62,915 nt of DNA from Falciphora oryzae (GCA_000733355.1 JNVV01000005.1:1390269-1453183); one strand, 5' to 3'. Numbered from the stretch's first letter, positions 44,760 through 58,209 are shown. The notes: generated by a model from the letters alone, not told the origin. Numbers and translations are program-made.

Positions 44760-47700
44760 ATGCCGAAGCCACCGACTCCCTCGCAGAAGCCGGCGGCACC
44801 CGGCAGCGGGGGCATAGCTTCCGTGTCCAGCGCTCACCCAGCGTCCATCAGCTATCTTGGTCCCCAAGCAGAAGCGGACCGGAAATATGCCATCCTCATG
44901 AACATGATATTCGGCGTCTTTTGGAGGGGCCGCATTGACTACTGGCAGGATAACCGGAACAACTTCATCCAGCGAGTGCCCCAAGAGTATCACAACCTTC
45001 CAGTGAGAAGTCTACCTCAAGGAGCCTTCGGAGACATCCAGCAGCTTCTCATGGGCGCCCAGCGGGGCGTCGCGTCCGGTACATACGACATCAAACTAAA
45101 GCCCTCTCAAAGCAACAGCAGCGCGGCGGGTTCCGCCCGAGCAGAGCGACAGACCAGGGCCGCTACCCGAGAGCTCCAGGCCACCGGCTTCCGGTTCGTC
45201 AAGACCCTCGGCCATGGCGGCCTGGGCGTGGCCGCGCTGTTCGAGACGACGGACGAGTTCGGCCTGACGCACAAGGTTGTGGCCAAGGTCTCGCTGGATC
45301 CAGACAGCAATCTCGAGGCTGAGAAAGAGAACCACTATGTGCGTATCATGTCATCAAGCCCCAACACCGCCGACTCCTTAATGTAACTACCTATGGCTAA
45401 CCTGTTCCTCTTCCTCCGTCCTCTACACCCACAATCCAGCTCCTAGGGCCGTGTCTGCACATCATACGGCAGCTCAAGGCGTCCTGGTACGATGTGAAAG
45501 ACGCTACGGACAAGGCTAGGAAAGAGAGGATCGACGCCGAAAACGATATCCTCCTTCTCGAGTTCATGAAGAATGGTGATCTTGATGGTGTCCTCAGGAA
45601 ACTCGGCACCCACAACGTGAAGCTGTGCAACAGGATCCTCTGGATGATCTTTCAATGCCGTATGTTGACACCTTACTCTCCTCCTCCTCCTCCTCCTTTT
45701 TCTTGATAAGCCTTCGGCCTTCCTCCATACACGTCCCAGATAACTGACATCCACCGCTCGCGCCACTACACAGTCTTCAAGGCCGCGATCGCAATGGCCT
45801 GGGCGGGCGAGCAGACCATCCCCGAGGACCACATCTGGTTCGACGAAGAAGTCGGCGACCTAGAAAGGAAGTATCCTAACTCCGAGTGGTTCTGGCTTCA
45901 CCTCGACCTTGACCCTAGGAATGGTGAGTGGATTTGGAGACATCAACCCCTTTTTCCGCTGCGGCAGCATGGCCAGAGCTGCCCAGTGCACTACGATTTG
46001 ACACGGTTTCTGACTCGCTTCCACAGTCCTTGTTGGCGATGTCGACCCCGACCCTACAGTTGGTAAGATCCACCCATCATATTCTACCACGCCGGCGGAC
46101 GCGAAAGCTACAGATGTACGTTATGTAACCTAGTTTCTGACCGCATTTCTACAGTCGTCACTGCCGACCCAGCGGAACACGTGTTCCCCATCGTCAAGGT
46201 ACGTACCGATGCAAATTCTTTCCTTCATGCTTTCTTCTCTGTTCTTGCGCTGATTGCAGATCTAGGTCTCTGATCTGGGCTGCGGCCAGACTATCGACGC
46301 AGACGAGTGGTATGTTACACACTTCCCAGTTCCTTCATCCAATGCATCTTTTGCCGCGCATCACAAGGTTCTAACGTGTAGTCAGGGGCGAGGCTGTCCG
46401 CGCAAGGTACCCGGGCAAATGGAGATACAAAGCACCGGTACGTCTCTCCTTCTTGTCTCCTCTTTTTCTCGTCTCCGACGCCAAATGTATACCGTTAACC
46501 TAACGCGGCAAACGTCTCGCCGAATAGGAGCAAACGACTCTGGAGTGGGAGTATTTCGACGAGCGGCTATGGGAGCAACGCGACAATCTCCCTTTCTTGA
46601 CGGCGGGCAACTACGGCCGCTGGACGAACAGCTGGCAGGTCGCGCAGATCATGTGGTGCATCATCACCGGATGTGAGCCCTTGTACCCGCCCCAGCTCCG
46701 GAGATACAAGTTTACATCCAACGGCGTCGCGAAACAGATGTACAGCTACGGGGTCTCACTACTCGATTCACAGTTTGCCGACGTGGATCGAAACCTGGTC
46801 GGGCTGATTGTACGGTGCATGGACCACGACCCCATGACACGCCCGTTATTCACGGTGATCGAGCAGACCATCGCAAAGGAGCTCGAGGACAACAACAACC
46901 AGAAATGGACAGGTGTCCAGGGCGACGATGAGCTGCGGCGTCTCATCCACTGGCTGTTCAACGAGCCGCAGGACGTGCCTCCTCCCGTCTGGAGTGGCCA
47001 GAGACCGCTTGCACAGCCCGCCAGCCCGCCGGCGTCTTCATCTCCGGCAGCTTCATCTGCGGCTACCTCGTCCGCCGGCGCCCCAAAAGCCGCCTCCGCC
47101 CCGCCTGCTTTTAACGCTCTCCTAGCGGCTTCATCCCCGCGCGCGTCGTCATCCGCCGCGTCGTTCTCTCCCGCTCCAGCCGCAGGGTCGTCCGACTTCG
47201 CCCCTCCTACCTTCAAGGCCCTTGCAGGGGCAGCAGCAGCCAACGCCGGCCAGACAGCAGGATCATCCTCCACGAATGTCGCCAGCTCTGCCGGTAGGCA
47301 GAACGGGAACGATGATGGGGACGACGACGACGAAGACGGAAACGACGACGACGCGCCAGGTGGCGGCGGGGCGGTCAGGGCTGCTGGACCCGGCGCCAGG
47401 GAGGACGACGACTCGTCGGACATCTACAAAGCGAGCGACTACATACCGCGCAAGGGCATGTCCGGCAATACCGCCGTAGGTAGCGCTGTGGCAGGAAGCG
47501 GCCATACCTTTAACCACACGCAGAGAACTGAGTTCCTACGCAACTTCCTGGGTGACGACACTCCGGACGACCGACTACCCGCAGTGGACGATCCTACAGG
47601 GAGTCTCGGCTCGCCGCTATCCCTGGTACGCGAGCCGGAATCCCGGCTGCGAGGCTTTACCATATCCCCGTCCGTTCTGAAGATGTTTGAAGGGCCGCCC

Positions 47701-48996
47701 AGTGCGCCCAGCGATCCTGTCGCGGCACCCCAGCCGATGCCGTCGACGCCGTCTTCGATGGGGCTGAGGCTCCCGCCGCCGCCGCGCATCTCCCCGCCGC
47801 AGCACAGCAGCCGCCACTCCGGCAGCAGGGGCGCGGTCAAGAAGCCGTCGCCGCCGCTCAACCGCTACGCCGAGGCGCGCAGCACCCGCCTCAGGAACGT
47901 ATGGCTGCGCCAGCTGGCGCGCCAGCAGGCACCCTGGTCCAAATACAGCAGCGACAGCAGCAACGCGGGCGAAGGCCCGAGCGGGATGCAGCGGCAGCCG
48001 ACGAGCGGCGGCGGCGGCAGCAGCAGCGCCGAGAAGCCGGCGAGCAACAAAAGCGTCGAGAAGCAGGCGAGCAACAACAGCAGCCTCGCCGGGCCGCGCA
48101 GCTTCGGGCTCAGCGACGGTATGCGCGAGCTGGCGCGCCAGGAGGCCGGCACGGGGATCAGGTCTGTACACGGCAGCGGCAGCGACGGCAGCAACGCGGG
48201 CAAGGGCGAGGGCCGGAGCGACAACGCCAACAGCAGCGTCGAGAAGCTGGCGAGCAACAACGGCGGCTCCGCGACAAGCAGCAACGTTGAGAAACCTGCA
48301 AGCAACAACAGCCGCTCTGCAATGAGCAGCAGCGTGGAGAAGCTGGCGAGAAACAACAGCGACTCTGTGATGAGCGGCGGCGGCGAGATCCTGCCGCCCC
48401 CGCCGCGCGTGCCGAGGCAGTACCAACAGCGCTCGTCCCGAGGATCGTCCGTGTTCGCGCTGGGCGGGTGGCTGGACGCCATCACGGGGGGCACCAACGA
48501 CGAGCAGCAGCAGCAGCAGCCTCAGCCGCCCTGGTACTTTCCCGAGCCCTGGCCATCCCAGAAGTCGCTCGGCAGCAGCGGGCGCGTGCATAAGAGCTAC
48601 GCGCCCCCCGCCTCGCCGAGGCCGCTCGACCGCCTGCACAGACGCGGCCTGCGCAGGAACGCGGGCGTGCGCGACCTGAGGACCGCAGCGGGGATCGTGC
48701 CGCGGCGGCAGGGGAATGGCAACCGGCTGCGCAGACACCCAGCGATGCGGGACCTCAGGGGTGCGGCGGGGTTGCCGCCGCCGCCGCCGCCGCAGGAGAA
48801 CCAGGCGGGGCAGGCACAGCAGCAGCAGCCAAGGCAGCCAAGGCGCCGGCGTGATGCGATTCGGAACATGGGGAACAGGCTTGCGGGGTTCTTTGGCCTC
48901 GGCGGCGGCCGTGATGGTGGTGATCGGCGCTTGTTTGGATGGCGGGGTCGTCGCGATAGGGATGGGGAGGGCGGTGATCACATGGACGTTGATTAG
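44760..48996 (+). CDS. Protein kinase with ~700-residue repetitive tail
   Basis: Eight exons (44760-45338, 45440-45659, 45774-45923, 46027-46062, 46155-46198, 46266-46309, 46386-46437, 46528-48996) give 1197 residues. The kinase domain spans ~145-490: Gly loop LGHGGLGVAALF (150-161), VAK lysine 176, an alpha-C glutamate near 188-190, catalytic loop HLDLDPRN (309-316, replacing HRDLKPEN), DLG (346-348) and APE (374-376). Essential Lys, both Asp and Asn are present, so it is probably active despite the altered loop. Two exons are only 36 and 44 nt. The tail is low-complexity (Ala, Ser, Pro, Gln, Gly) with internal duplications and is probably disordered; it ends in a basic RRGRRDRD-like region. 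It belongs to fungal-specific kinases of unknown pathway. Confidence 0.85.
47911..48375 (+). repeat. Internal repeats in the kinase tail
   Basis: Two ~70-residue units start with QLARQQA and ELARQEA, pass through SSDSSNAGEG and GSDGSNAGKG, and end in EK.ASNN motifs. The short EK(L/P/Q)A(S/R)NN motif occurs five times in all. A further pair, LRRNAGVRDLR and LRRHPAMRDLR, lies at about 48645-48765. Confidence 0.8.
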
Positions 48997-49807
48997 GTCT
49001 GGGTCTGAGTTTTGTTCTTGTGGTGGGCGATGATGGCTCACTAGAGAAGTTGTCTGGCGTTGGGAGCGCGGTGATTTCTGTTCTTGCCACTACTTGCTTT
49101 TTCTTCTGTTCGGTCTGTTCTGGTTGTTTCTTCCGGCTTTTCTGTGGGTATTTCGTCGGGTATTTCTGCTCAGAATTGTCCTGTTGGTTCAGTTGTTTCC
49201 TTTGGCGTTGGGGTTGCATCTGGTTGGAACTTCACGGCTTCTTGTTTTCTCTCTTTGTTGTTTCCGCGTCTTGCTGGTCCCTTCAGGGGTCTCCTTTGGT
49301 GTTGGTATGGGTTTCCGTTTAGAATTTCTCGATTTGTTATTTTCCCTGTTGTTCCTCTCCCCGTTGCTCAGTTTCATGTTATCCTCCATTTTCTGGTGAT
49401 TTTTGCTGTTTGGCTAGAATGTTGGGATATCCTGGATCTCGGTCTGCGCTGCCTTCTGCCTTGTCCCCGTCATTTTCTTAACCTTTGTGAACGACACCTT
49501 GCCCCTGCCGTTCGGTCTCTTGTCGATGATGAGCTCACGTCGATGGCGTGAGGGCTGGCAATTATTCGAGACGTGAATGATCAATTATGATGTTTTCTAG
49601 TTCCATCGCTGTAGCTCTAGCTCGCTCATTTTGGAAGCCGTCCCAACCCAAGGGTATCTATCGTAGGAAAATGCCCAACATGTCTCGTCTAATACTTTTC
49701 CGCTCCAGCGTGAATCGTAAAAACGCATCCAACACAAACTTTTTATGCCGTAAAAAAAAAAAAACGAAAAAACCATCCCGCCCATGCTGAAAAAGCTCCG
49801 GTCTAGT
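48997..49807. other. Convergent 3' region
   Basis: Lies between the stop codons of the kinase (plus) and RSA4 (minus). The plus strand is T-rich with many TTTC/TTGG words over 49080-49400, as in a long 3' UTR. No gene is supported. Confidence 0.5.
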
Positions 49808-51447
49808 CTAGTTCCTCCAAAGCCGCACCGCCTTGTCCCTCCCGCCCGACGCCACGCGCTGGCCGTCGGGGCTCCAGTCGACGCCGTACACCTCGTCCTC
49901 GTGACCGGGCAGGTCGGTGGCCAGCTTGCCGGTGCGGACGTTCCAGACCTTGAGGGTCGTGTCCTTGGAGGCCGTGACCAGGAGGCGCGAGTCGGCCGAG
50001 AAGGCGCACTGGTAGACGGGCGCGACGTGGGCCCTGAGCGTGTTGATGAACTTGCCGTCCCTGTCTAAATTGTCAGTCGCAGATCGATACCCCTGAGGGG
50101 GGAGTCCTATTCTTACCGAGCGTTCCACAGCTTGGTGTGGTTGTCCCAGCCCGCGCTCGCGATGAGCGAGCCGTCGGGCGAGAAGGTGACGTGGTTGACC
50201 TGCTTCTGGTGGCCGACCATGCGGGCGACGGGCTTGGTGCCCTCGTTGAGCGGGTCGAACAGGTACATGGTGAAGTCATCGCTCGCGCTGACTACCCGCT
50301 CGACAATCTTCCCGCCAATAGTCGCGGCCTTGTCGTAGCGCTCCTTGGCGATCCTGCGCCGCTCCTCCTCGTCCGCGGGCGCCTCCTTCGTCTTGTGGTC
50401 GAAGAAGCCGGTGCGGCAGACAAAGTCTGTCGACAGGGCCAGGTGGTTGACCCAGTGGGCGTGCGACTTTAGATCGTGCAGCAGCGTGCCCTTGACGGCG
50501 TCCCAGACCTTCACCGTCTTGTCGTGCGACGCCGTGTAGATGACGCCCGTCCGGTTGCCGGCGCCCCAGCGCACGCAGCTGACGCTGCCCTTGTGCCCGC
50601 TCAGCACGTGCTCGGTCCGGCCTGTGTTGGCGGTCCACACGCGCGCCGTGCCGTCCTTGCTCGCGCTCGCCAAGCGGGGGGTCCCGTCGCGCCACAGGTG
50701 CAGCGGCTCCCACGCCAGCGCCAGCACCCACTTTGCGTGGCCCTTGAGCTCCGACCCGGCCTGTTTGCCCGTCTCCGCGTCCCAGAGCCGAACCGTCTTA
50801 TCCATGCCGCACGTGGCGAGCCGCTGCCCGTCGGGCGACCAGCTGACGGCCAGGACCCAGCCGGTGTGGCCTTTCAGGGTGTGTTTCGGCGTGCCCGTCT
50901 CGGCGTCCCAGACGCGCGCCGTGTTGTCACCGGAACCCGTGGCGAGCCGCGCGCTGGTGGCGGGGCTGAACTGGGCGCACAGGATCGGCTCGCCGTGGCC
51001 GGGGATGCGGTGGGCCAGGCGCGACACGGCCTGGACCTTGAAGACGGCCTGGGGCTCGGCGGCGAGGGTGAGGGTCGTCTCGAAGGCGTCCTCGACGCCG
51101 TGCGCGCGCAGCAGGGCCTGCAGGTCGGCCGGATAGCTGTCGACGACGATGCCCTCGTCGCCGGGGGACCGGCCGGGCAGGAGGATGCGGAAGCGGTAGG
51201 GGACCGACTCGTCGGCGTCGCGGCCGAGCAGGGTGTTGAGCAGCAGCGACACGTTCTTCTCGGACGCGTCGGCTAAGGGGATCTCGACCACGTCGGCGAG
51301 CGGGGAGCCGTCGGCGCCCGACACGAAGCGCGCGCGGAACGAGCCCGTCGGCGGGGCGAAGGCGGCGGTCACGTCCTGCTGGGTCTGAGTCTTTGCGACC
51401 TGCTCGCGCCGCTGCCGCTTGGACGGCGGCGGAGCTACCGTCGCCAT
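49808..51447 (-). CDS. RSA4: Ribosome assembly protein RSA4 / Notchless (NLE1)
   Basis: Two exons (51447-50117 and 50060-49808; 56-bp intron with GTAAGA donor and ACAG acceptor) give 527 residues, close to yeast Rsa4 (about 515). The N-terminal ~120 residues hold the ubiquitin-like NLE domain, which binds the MIDAS domain of the AAA ATPase Rea1/Midasin. Eight WD40 repeats follow; typical ends include NTARVWD, KTVRLWD, GTARVWT, KTVKVWD, NHTKLWN, TLKVWN and KAVRLWR. An insertion with KTKEAPADEEERRR sits between repeats 5 and 6, as in the family. The protein acts in the nucleolus/nucleus on pre-60S particles, where Rea1 pulls it off. The start sits in a CCACC-ATG-GCG context. Confidence 0.95.
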
Positions 51448-51665
51448 GGTGGTGGTTGGGGCTGCCTGTGCGGTTCGGATGGATGTAGTGGTTTGGCGCT
51501 TCTGTTGCTGGTCAGGGTATCAAGAGAAAGGAGCTCGTGACAGCACAGGCCAAGAGCGACGTCGACTGAGGCGGTAGCTTTGGGGCACAAAAGTGTAAAA
51601 CGCCGTTGTAGCACGCCGACCAGCACACAATTAACCTCGATGCTGCTTCACACGACACTGGTTTC

Positions 51666-51688
51666 TTTTTTTTTTTTTTTTTTTTTTT
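51666..51688 (+). repeat. T23 homopolymer
   Basis: Twenty-three consecutive T, ~220 bp upstream of RSA4. Confidence 0.9.
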
Positions 51689-53772
51689 CTTGGGCCGCTA
51701 CCCCAACTTTCGCACCCCGCCGGATTGCCCCTTACCCCTGGCCTGGCGGATTATATAATCCATCTTGACCCGACATCCGTAAGTCTTCTCGTTCGCTCCT
51801 CTACCACAAACAAGTGGGCGCGGAAACAAATATTTGCAGGTAACCTTGTTTCTGCGCGCATCACGTTAGGATGGATTAACTCTACCCTTTGTCAGGCCAT
51901 TGATGGTCATGGGTGGCAAGTCTCTCCGTAGGCCGGAGGAAATGTTCGGCCAGCCGAGCCTGTCCAGGGGTCTGTCCTCTGGCACCCCGCTGGGCTATTC
52001 TTGGCCCGACAAGGGGAGCAACCCCGCAGCTGTGATTTCTTGGTCGGCGCGTGCACAGGATCCGCATCGTGACACCCGAGTCTAGGGCTGCAAGCTTGGT
52101 TGGCAGGAGGGAAGGTCTCTCCTTGTCTCGCGAGCTCCCCAGACACACGACATCAAAAGGCCCGCCGGTTACTGTCGGCCCTAACCGAGCCTGACACGCC
52201 TCCAAGCTATTTCCTCGGCCTACGATGCAGCCGCGCGCGGTCTGATGCAGTGTTCGTTCTTTGTGATGAGGGGACCGCCGGGTGCCGGGCTGGTTTGGGT
52301 AAGAGAAACGTAAGGGATTCGAACCATTGACACGTGCTAATTTAGATTGAACTCGAGGTCTCATGCACCGATAATATCAGTAACCCTCCGTCTCGCCTTG
52401 AGCATCCAACGTCGACATGTAGGTGGCGGGACTGCCGGGCTGCTTGTTTATCTTGAGTGATAGCCAGTTCTGTCGATGTATTGTATTGGTCGACTGGGAC
52501 AATGGCGCGACAGCAATTGGGGAAGCACAACAGCGGCATGACATTTGAGACGTGTCCGGTTGCACTTCGCTCTATGACGGCAACAAGCCGGGTTTTAAGG
52601 GCGTGTATGGCATCATTTACATGCGCAAGGCGGGAGCAGGCGCGAAAGCCGCCATGTGTGCGGCATCACCCCATCGCTACAGGCTTCGTGCGGGGAGATG
52701 AATGGAGAGGACGAGAAGGCGAGCGAACGAGAGAGATGGATTGCGTGCCCATGTTTTTTGGGTCGGGGCACCCCGTCAGTTGTGCACATCGTCTTGGGAA
52801 TCCCTTCGACACTCCGCGCCTTGCCAACCGGCGCGGGGAAAGACAGAGATAGACACGTCATGGAAGGCAAGCGCCGATTGCAGCTCTCTACCTGCTTATA
52901 GATAAGATCGAGGTGTCTTGCCAAGAAACTGCATGAACAGCAAAGCCCCGCAGGACAAGAGCCCGGCTCGTAGGCTAGACTACGAGGCCTGTCCGTGACC
53001 CAACGGCCCGACCCAGCGATCATTCGCCGACCGGAACGTGCCACCAGTCCCCATAGCGCGCCGGACCAGCCTCGGGACTCCCAGGAGAGGAGAGGCGCAA
53101 AGTCACGAGGCATGAGCAAGTAAAAAACCAGCGGTTGGGTTTGCGTGTTATGCGAGAGATCAAGATCCGCCGAGGCCGACGACGCCTATTTGCTGCCGAC
53201 TAGCAAATCGGTATCGTGCCTTCCTGCCTCTCCAGAGGAAATTGTCCTTTTTACTGGCTGGGCGGCATACTCTGTTGCGTATTGGATATCGTGACTTTCG
53301 GCGCGCGAGCTATGCCGAACGGAGAAGAGTCGGCGTCTGGCAACAGAAAATCTGCCCAAGGTTATTTCCATGCGCACAACAATCAAAAGCCGAACAACCA
53401 GCTCGTGGTTGCGGGGCCGGTGGGCACATCGCTAGAGCCCGTCTTACGATGGAGATACTAGGGGCTGCTGATCCGGTGAGCGCTGAGATCCGGCGCGGGG
53501 TCAGGGTTCGACGGAGGACGGGAAGGTCTGGAGGTCGGTCGACCTGGGGTAGACGGGACGACGACAAGGCGCAGTCTATCCGCAGCGGTCCAGCCGACGG
53601 AAGCCCAAAGCAACAACAACACACGGCAACGTCCGTGTCTCGAAACTCGACAGGGGGAAAATTCCAAACAAAATGCCTCAGCGCCCGTGCTGCCATGCCA
53701 TGCGGAGGCTGCTCCCGAAATGGGCACAGGGCTGGGAAAGAGGAGCTCTATTGCTGTGACAGGGGAAAAAAG

Positions 53773-53791
53773 AAAAAAAAAAAAAAAAAAA
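53773..53791 (+). repeat. A19 homopolymer
   Basis: Nineteen consecutive A, preceded by a shorter A run. Confidence 0.9.
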
Positions 53792-56653
53792 TCTGGCGCC
53801 GACATGGCAGGGGCAGGCTTCCTCGGCCAGGGGGCCGCTCTAGCCGGTTTAGCCTGTCAAGTCCTGGGGAGTGGGCCATAACAGGGTAGGTCTACAGGGT
53901 AGCCCGGACGTCGGGAAGATTCGGGTCCTTTCTTGCGTGCGCGTCAGGGCGGCGCGCCCCAGCAGCTGGCGCACACCAACATTGCCCTGGCCGGGGGCGC
54001 GGGGAGCGGTGGTTGTGGCAGGGGCCTGTCGAGAGAGGCCGGATGCGAGATTTTCCCCAGATGACACAGCAAACGGGATTTCTGGTCTTTGCCCTCCTTT
54101 GTTCCATGCGCCCTTTGCCGCCCTGCCAGTCTAGGCGACGCATCCCGCATGGCCCGTCGTTTTGCATGAGGTCCCCAGGAAAGGCTCCTCCTGTCACTGA
54201 GAGGACCAATCCGGAGGGAGCCACGAGGGGTCGTTGCGACGTCTCACTGGCCACGTTATTTTGTCTCTGCTTAGGAGGCCGTCTTTTCTCCGAGAGGCGG
54301 TGGCCCCCATTTTGTTGGCTGCCATCAAATGCTCCGCTCCAATTTGGAGGCGCATCGTGGGATCTCGAGATTGGGGCTCGTGAGCCGGCGGCGGCTCGAA
54401 ACCCCTCATAAAAAAAGATAAAAAAAAATATGTGATCGCGGCCCAACCAAGCGTCTGACGGGGCTTGGCTCGTCAAAGCGTCAACGACCTGGTGGGAATG
54501 CTTGCCCGAAATCCACCAGCACTTGTGTCGTCAAGTGATATTTTAATTTTCGCATTTTTTTTATACCCCAACCTCCGCCCGGGCGAGCGGCGGCACACCG
54601 TGGTGGCACGTTTGGGAGACAATTGTTCCGCGATGACCCGGCACGGCGAAGCCGGCCCAGGGCCATGGCCAAGCTGCGGAGGGTTTGTTTGCCGCTGACT
54701 AGGATCCTTCTCTTACCCTCGCCAAGTCAGTCCCTCGGGAATTCCAGTCACCAAGCTGCTGACTACCCTGCACCCCGCCTGACGGACCCTGTCCCCATCC
54801 CCTCCCCTTGGATCTGATATGTGACCGTGAATAGTTTTTTTGTGTTCTTTCTCTTGCCGATGTTACTGCATCCTGCCGCCGTACCATACAGGGAAATAAC
54901 GAGATCTTGCACAAGTATGCGACGAGGTGGAGCCTCCGCGGTCTGGACGCTGGAAGAACCATCTATTTACCAGGTACCAAGTAAATAAAGACGACAAGAA
55001 GAAAGTGCGCGGATATACGTTCCTCTTTCCGATATCTGTCAGGCAGGCGATAGGCTGAGAAGGCGCCAGCAGCCACGACACACACAATGGGGGCACATGT
55101 TTTCCCATAATTTTTCTGGGCCGGGAGGAGTGTGTGGAGAACGAGGAGCTCGTCATGATTCGCACGTCTAACGGAGGGTGATCGCCATGCATTTCTCAAA
55201 ACTCGGCTGGAGGGGACCTCTGCCAAGTGGTTGGAGCTTTTTTCTTGCGTATTCGGCTCGCGCGTGCCTTGCTTCGGCTGGCTGTGGTTGGTGGTGGTGG
55301 TCCATGCTGGCTGGCTGAACTGAACCGCCTCTTTCAATGCAAAGATGCGTTGGCCAGTAGCACAACCCGCAGCTAGCCAGCCGCCACAAAGGCCGCGAAG
55401 GAATGGGCTACAAGCCACCACCCAGCCGAGCCAGCCAGCCTCGAGAAGAGGGCGGCAGGCGGCGGGCGGGCAGAGGGGTTGGTGATCGACTCTTTTGGTT
55501 TTTGTGCTCCGGCCGTGGACAAGGGACGCCCGGGCACTTCGGGGGGGCTTTTTTATCTGTGATTTGCCGAGCAACGAGGATCGCTGGCCCGATCTGCGCG
55601 TGGTCCGTACCCCCCCGCCGAGTGGGCCACGGCCCATGGAAGGAGCATGAAGAAAAGCCTGCATGATCGGTCACAGACTCGCAATTACTTGTCAAGAAAA
55701 TGGTGGGTGGTGGCCGAGCTGGCGGACCGACCTCGTCGCCGAGATGGAAGGGTGACTTGTTTACTGGGTGGCTGTGGGCAATTTTATGTAAGTCGTCCTA
55801 CACCAAGGCCAGCTGGACCTTTGGACCTTTGGGCCCCAAGACACACCCCGACGATGGGATCACGTAAAGCAGGGTGCGTTCTGACCGCAGATGCGTGTCC
55901 TCGCCAGTCACGGCCATCGTCACGGCCACACGGCGAGGGGCAGCTCGGGCAGGGGACTTTCCAGCCTAGCGGATGACGACCTTCTGCTTCCGTGGAGCCC
56001 GGGCTGCGGCCGCCTGCAGAAGCTAGGGAAGCTGCTCTGCGGCTAGCCAGACAGCTCAGATAATCCCTCCAGAGAGCTTGGCTCGGTTCTCACATCCGTG
56101 ATGGCGCAGGAACAAAGAGAAGCCCAGCGAAAACAACAACAAAAAAAAAAAAAACCAAATAAACACAAACACATGAGAAAACAGTAACCAAAAATGCACC
56201 CTGCACATTCCGATGCCCTGGCCGCTCAAATCACGACAGGCCCAAACTTTGCCGCGAACCCACTGATCGGGATGCCTGCACGCGCTGCTCGTGCTGGGGC
56301 AAGGGCAAGCAAGGGTGGTGGTGGGTTGGCCCCTGCCTGCTGGGCCTGCTGACTGCAGTGACGTTTCGCGTGCATGGCGGGCTTGCTGCGGCATATCATC
56401 AATCTCGACAAGAGGCAGCAAGCAGCAGCAGCCCCCTGGTTCCGGGAACAAGGCCACGATTTGGCCATCTTGTCGCACCTTAACACATGCCCTGGCCGCT
56501 CCGGGGTGCAACCCGTGCGTCGTGGACGGTAACCTTGGCTACCCGGGTACATTGGCGACGGGGCTGGTCCGCGTTCAGGTACATTTGCTACATTGACATG
56601 GCAGGCGGGCACACAGAGCAGCTGCTGCCCGTCCATGCCGGCACGCGCGCGTC

Positions 56654-56676
56654 TTTTTTTTTTTTTTTTTTTTTTT
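56654..56676 (+). repeat. T23 homopolymer
   Basis: Twenty-three consecutive T in an otherwise GC-rich stretch. Confidence 0.9.
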
Positions 56677-58209
56677 GTGCAAGCTGTCGATAGGACAGCC
56701 CAAACCTGAAAAATCCGAGGCGGCTTCGTCTGCCGAATGCAGCAGCCTCCTGGCCCATCACGACACACTCGCTCTGTTGGGGCTGGAACCGGGCGGCCGG
56801 CCAGTCAGCGAACCGACCCCCGTGAAAAAATGAGAGACATGGAACAGCGAAGCGACCGACTCCCAACGACTCCCAGCTTGAGGCGTGGCAGAAACATGGA
56901 GAATAAGATGCCCGACTCCCCTCCCCCGCCCCCCTAGCCCGAGCCCAGTCGGTGTCCCCACTGATCGAACTTTTTTCCTCCCTTCTCCCTCCTTCTCAAC
57001 CGCGCACACCCCTCCCCTTGCCCGCGGAGCTGCTTTGGGTTTTGCATGCACAGCCGCAAGATCCCAGCCGGGTTTTTATTTTTTATAATCACCTTTCTCG
57101 ATCTGTTCATAAGAGTCCCGTCCCCATCGGTCGCCAGCCCAACCTTGCCGGACCAAACCCTCCTTCTTCGCTCGTGATCCTGCTGGGATTTTGTCTCTCT
57201 GCATACTTCCTTCCTGTTTCGACGTCAGCTTGACGCGCACTCGGTTGCCGCAGTTCCTTGTCGAGCCCATCTGCTGCGTGTTTTTAGTGAGTGGAGGATT
57301 CCAGCCCAACTACCACCACCCCTAGCCACCACCCCTGGTTCCATGTCCGCCCGCATTTTTAGCTGCTGCAAGGTTGTCGTTTGACGTCAACATTTTTTTT
57401 TTCTTTCCCTTGGTGCTTTCGATGCTCTTGTCTGGGCTCGTGCGCATTCCCTACCCCCCAATTTCCTTTCCATTTGGTTCTCCCCAGCCTCTGTGATGTG
57501 ACGGGGCTACGGGTATGTGCTGGCGCAGTTATTAACGGTGTCCATTTACCAAATATACAGTACTCCTCTCTTGCTACGAACTTCACGCGCAAGCTACCAT
57601 TTTCCTGAAAGCCCAACCGATATCCCGACTCATCCCGGAGGCTCCAAAGCTTCAGGCCCCTGCCGCCCCAACCACAGCGTCCCCACGCGCGAGCTCCCTG
57701 CCCAAATCGAAACCTTGGGCTTAGGCTCTGGGTCCGAGCGACAGCCTTCCTGGGCCAGCTGCGAATCCAGCCTACGCTCCCGTGTTCGTCCGAAGTAACA
57801 GACAGCTTCCTCGACCACAGCCACGACTCTTCTTCTCTTGTATCACGATACCCCGCCCATTGCGTCGCCGGCCCAAAAACACGCCGGACTCCTGGTGACG
57901 GCATTTGCGCATTCGTTTGTCAAGAGCGCGATTTCCACGCAGCCTGACTTGCGCTCTGCGCCCCGCACATACCGCAGGCAAGATTGCCAGGACAGCCAGA
58001 CACCCAGACGAAGTGCACAGCTACTCTGATGATACCGAACACCCGGCTGCATCCTTCTGCATAGCCAGTCGGTTGTCGGGAGCGCCCTGGACCTCCCGGA
58101 GACTCCTTCCGTTCTCGAAACGACGGTGCGCGGCTTCGACCGTTGGGGTTGATCCTGAAGAAGTGACAATAAAAACCGCCCATAACCTCACACACATCCC
58201 ACAGTCACA

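Larger units (their letters stand above)
51448..58209. other. 6.8-kb stretch without a supported gene
   Basis: This lies between the divergent RSA4 and TPS3 genes. I found no frame with a domain, signal peptide or splice pattern. It holds three long homopolymers and many short C/T-rich runs. The last ~800 bp (57.4-58.2 kb) are probably the TPS3 leader and promoter, with several short upstream ATGs. Confidence 0.5.

Noticed and set aside
47617..49041. 474-codon minus-strand frame opposite the kinase tail
   Set aside because: It mirrors low-complexity GC-rich codons of the kinase exon, lacks any domain, and the plus-strand gene is well supported.
50476..51276. 266-codon plus-strand frame opposite RSA4
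   Set aside because: Shadow frame; RSA4 WD40 repeats on the minus strand explain the openness.
52290..52380. Second box-B-like GGTTCGAATCC word on the minus strand
   Set aside because: No matching acceptor stem or anticodon arm in the ~90 bases around it; probably chance.
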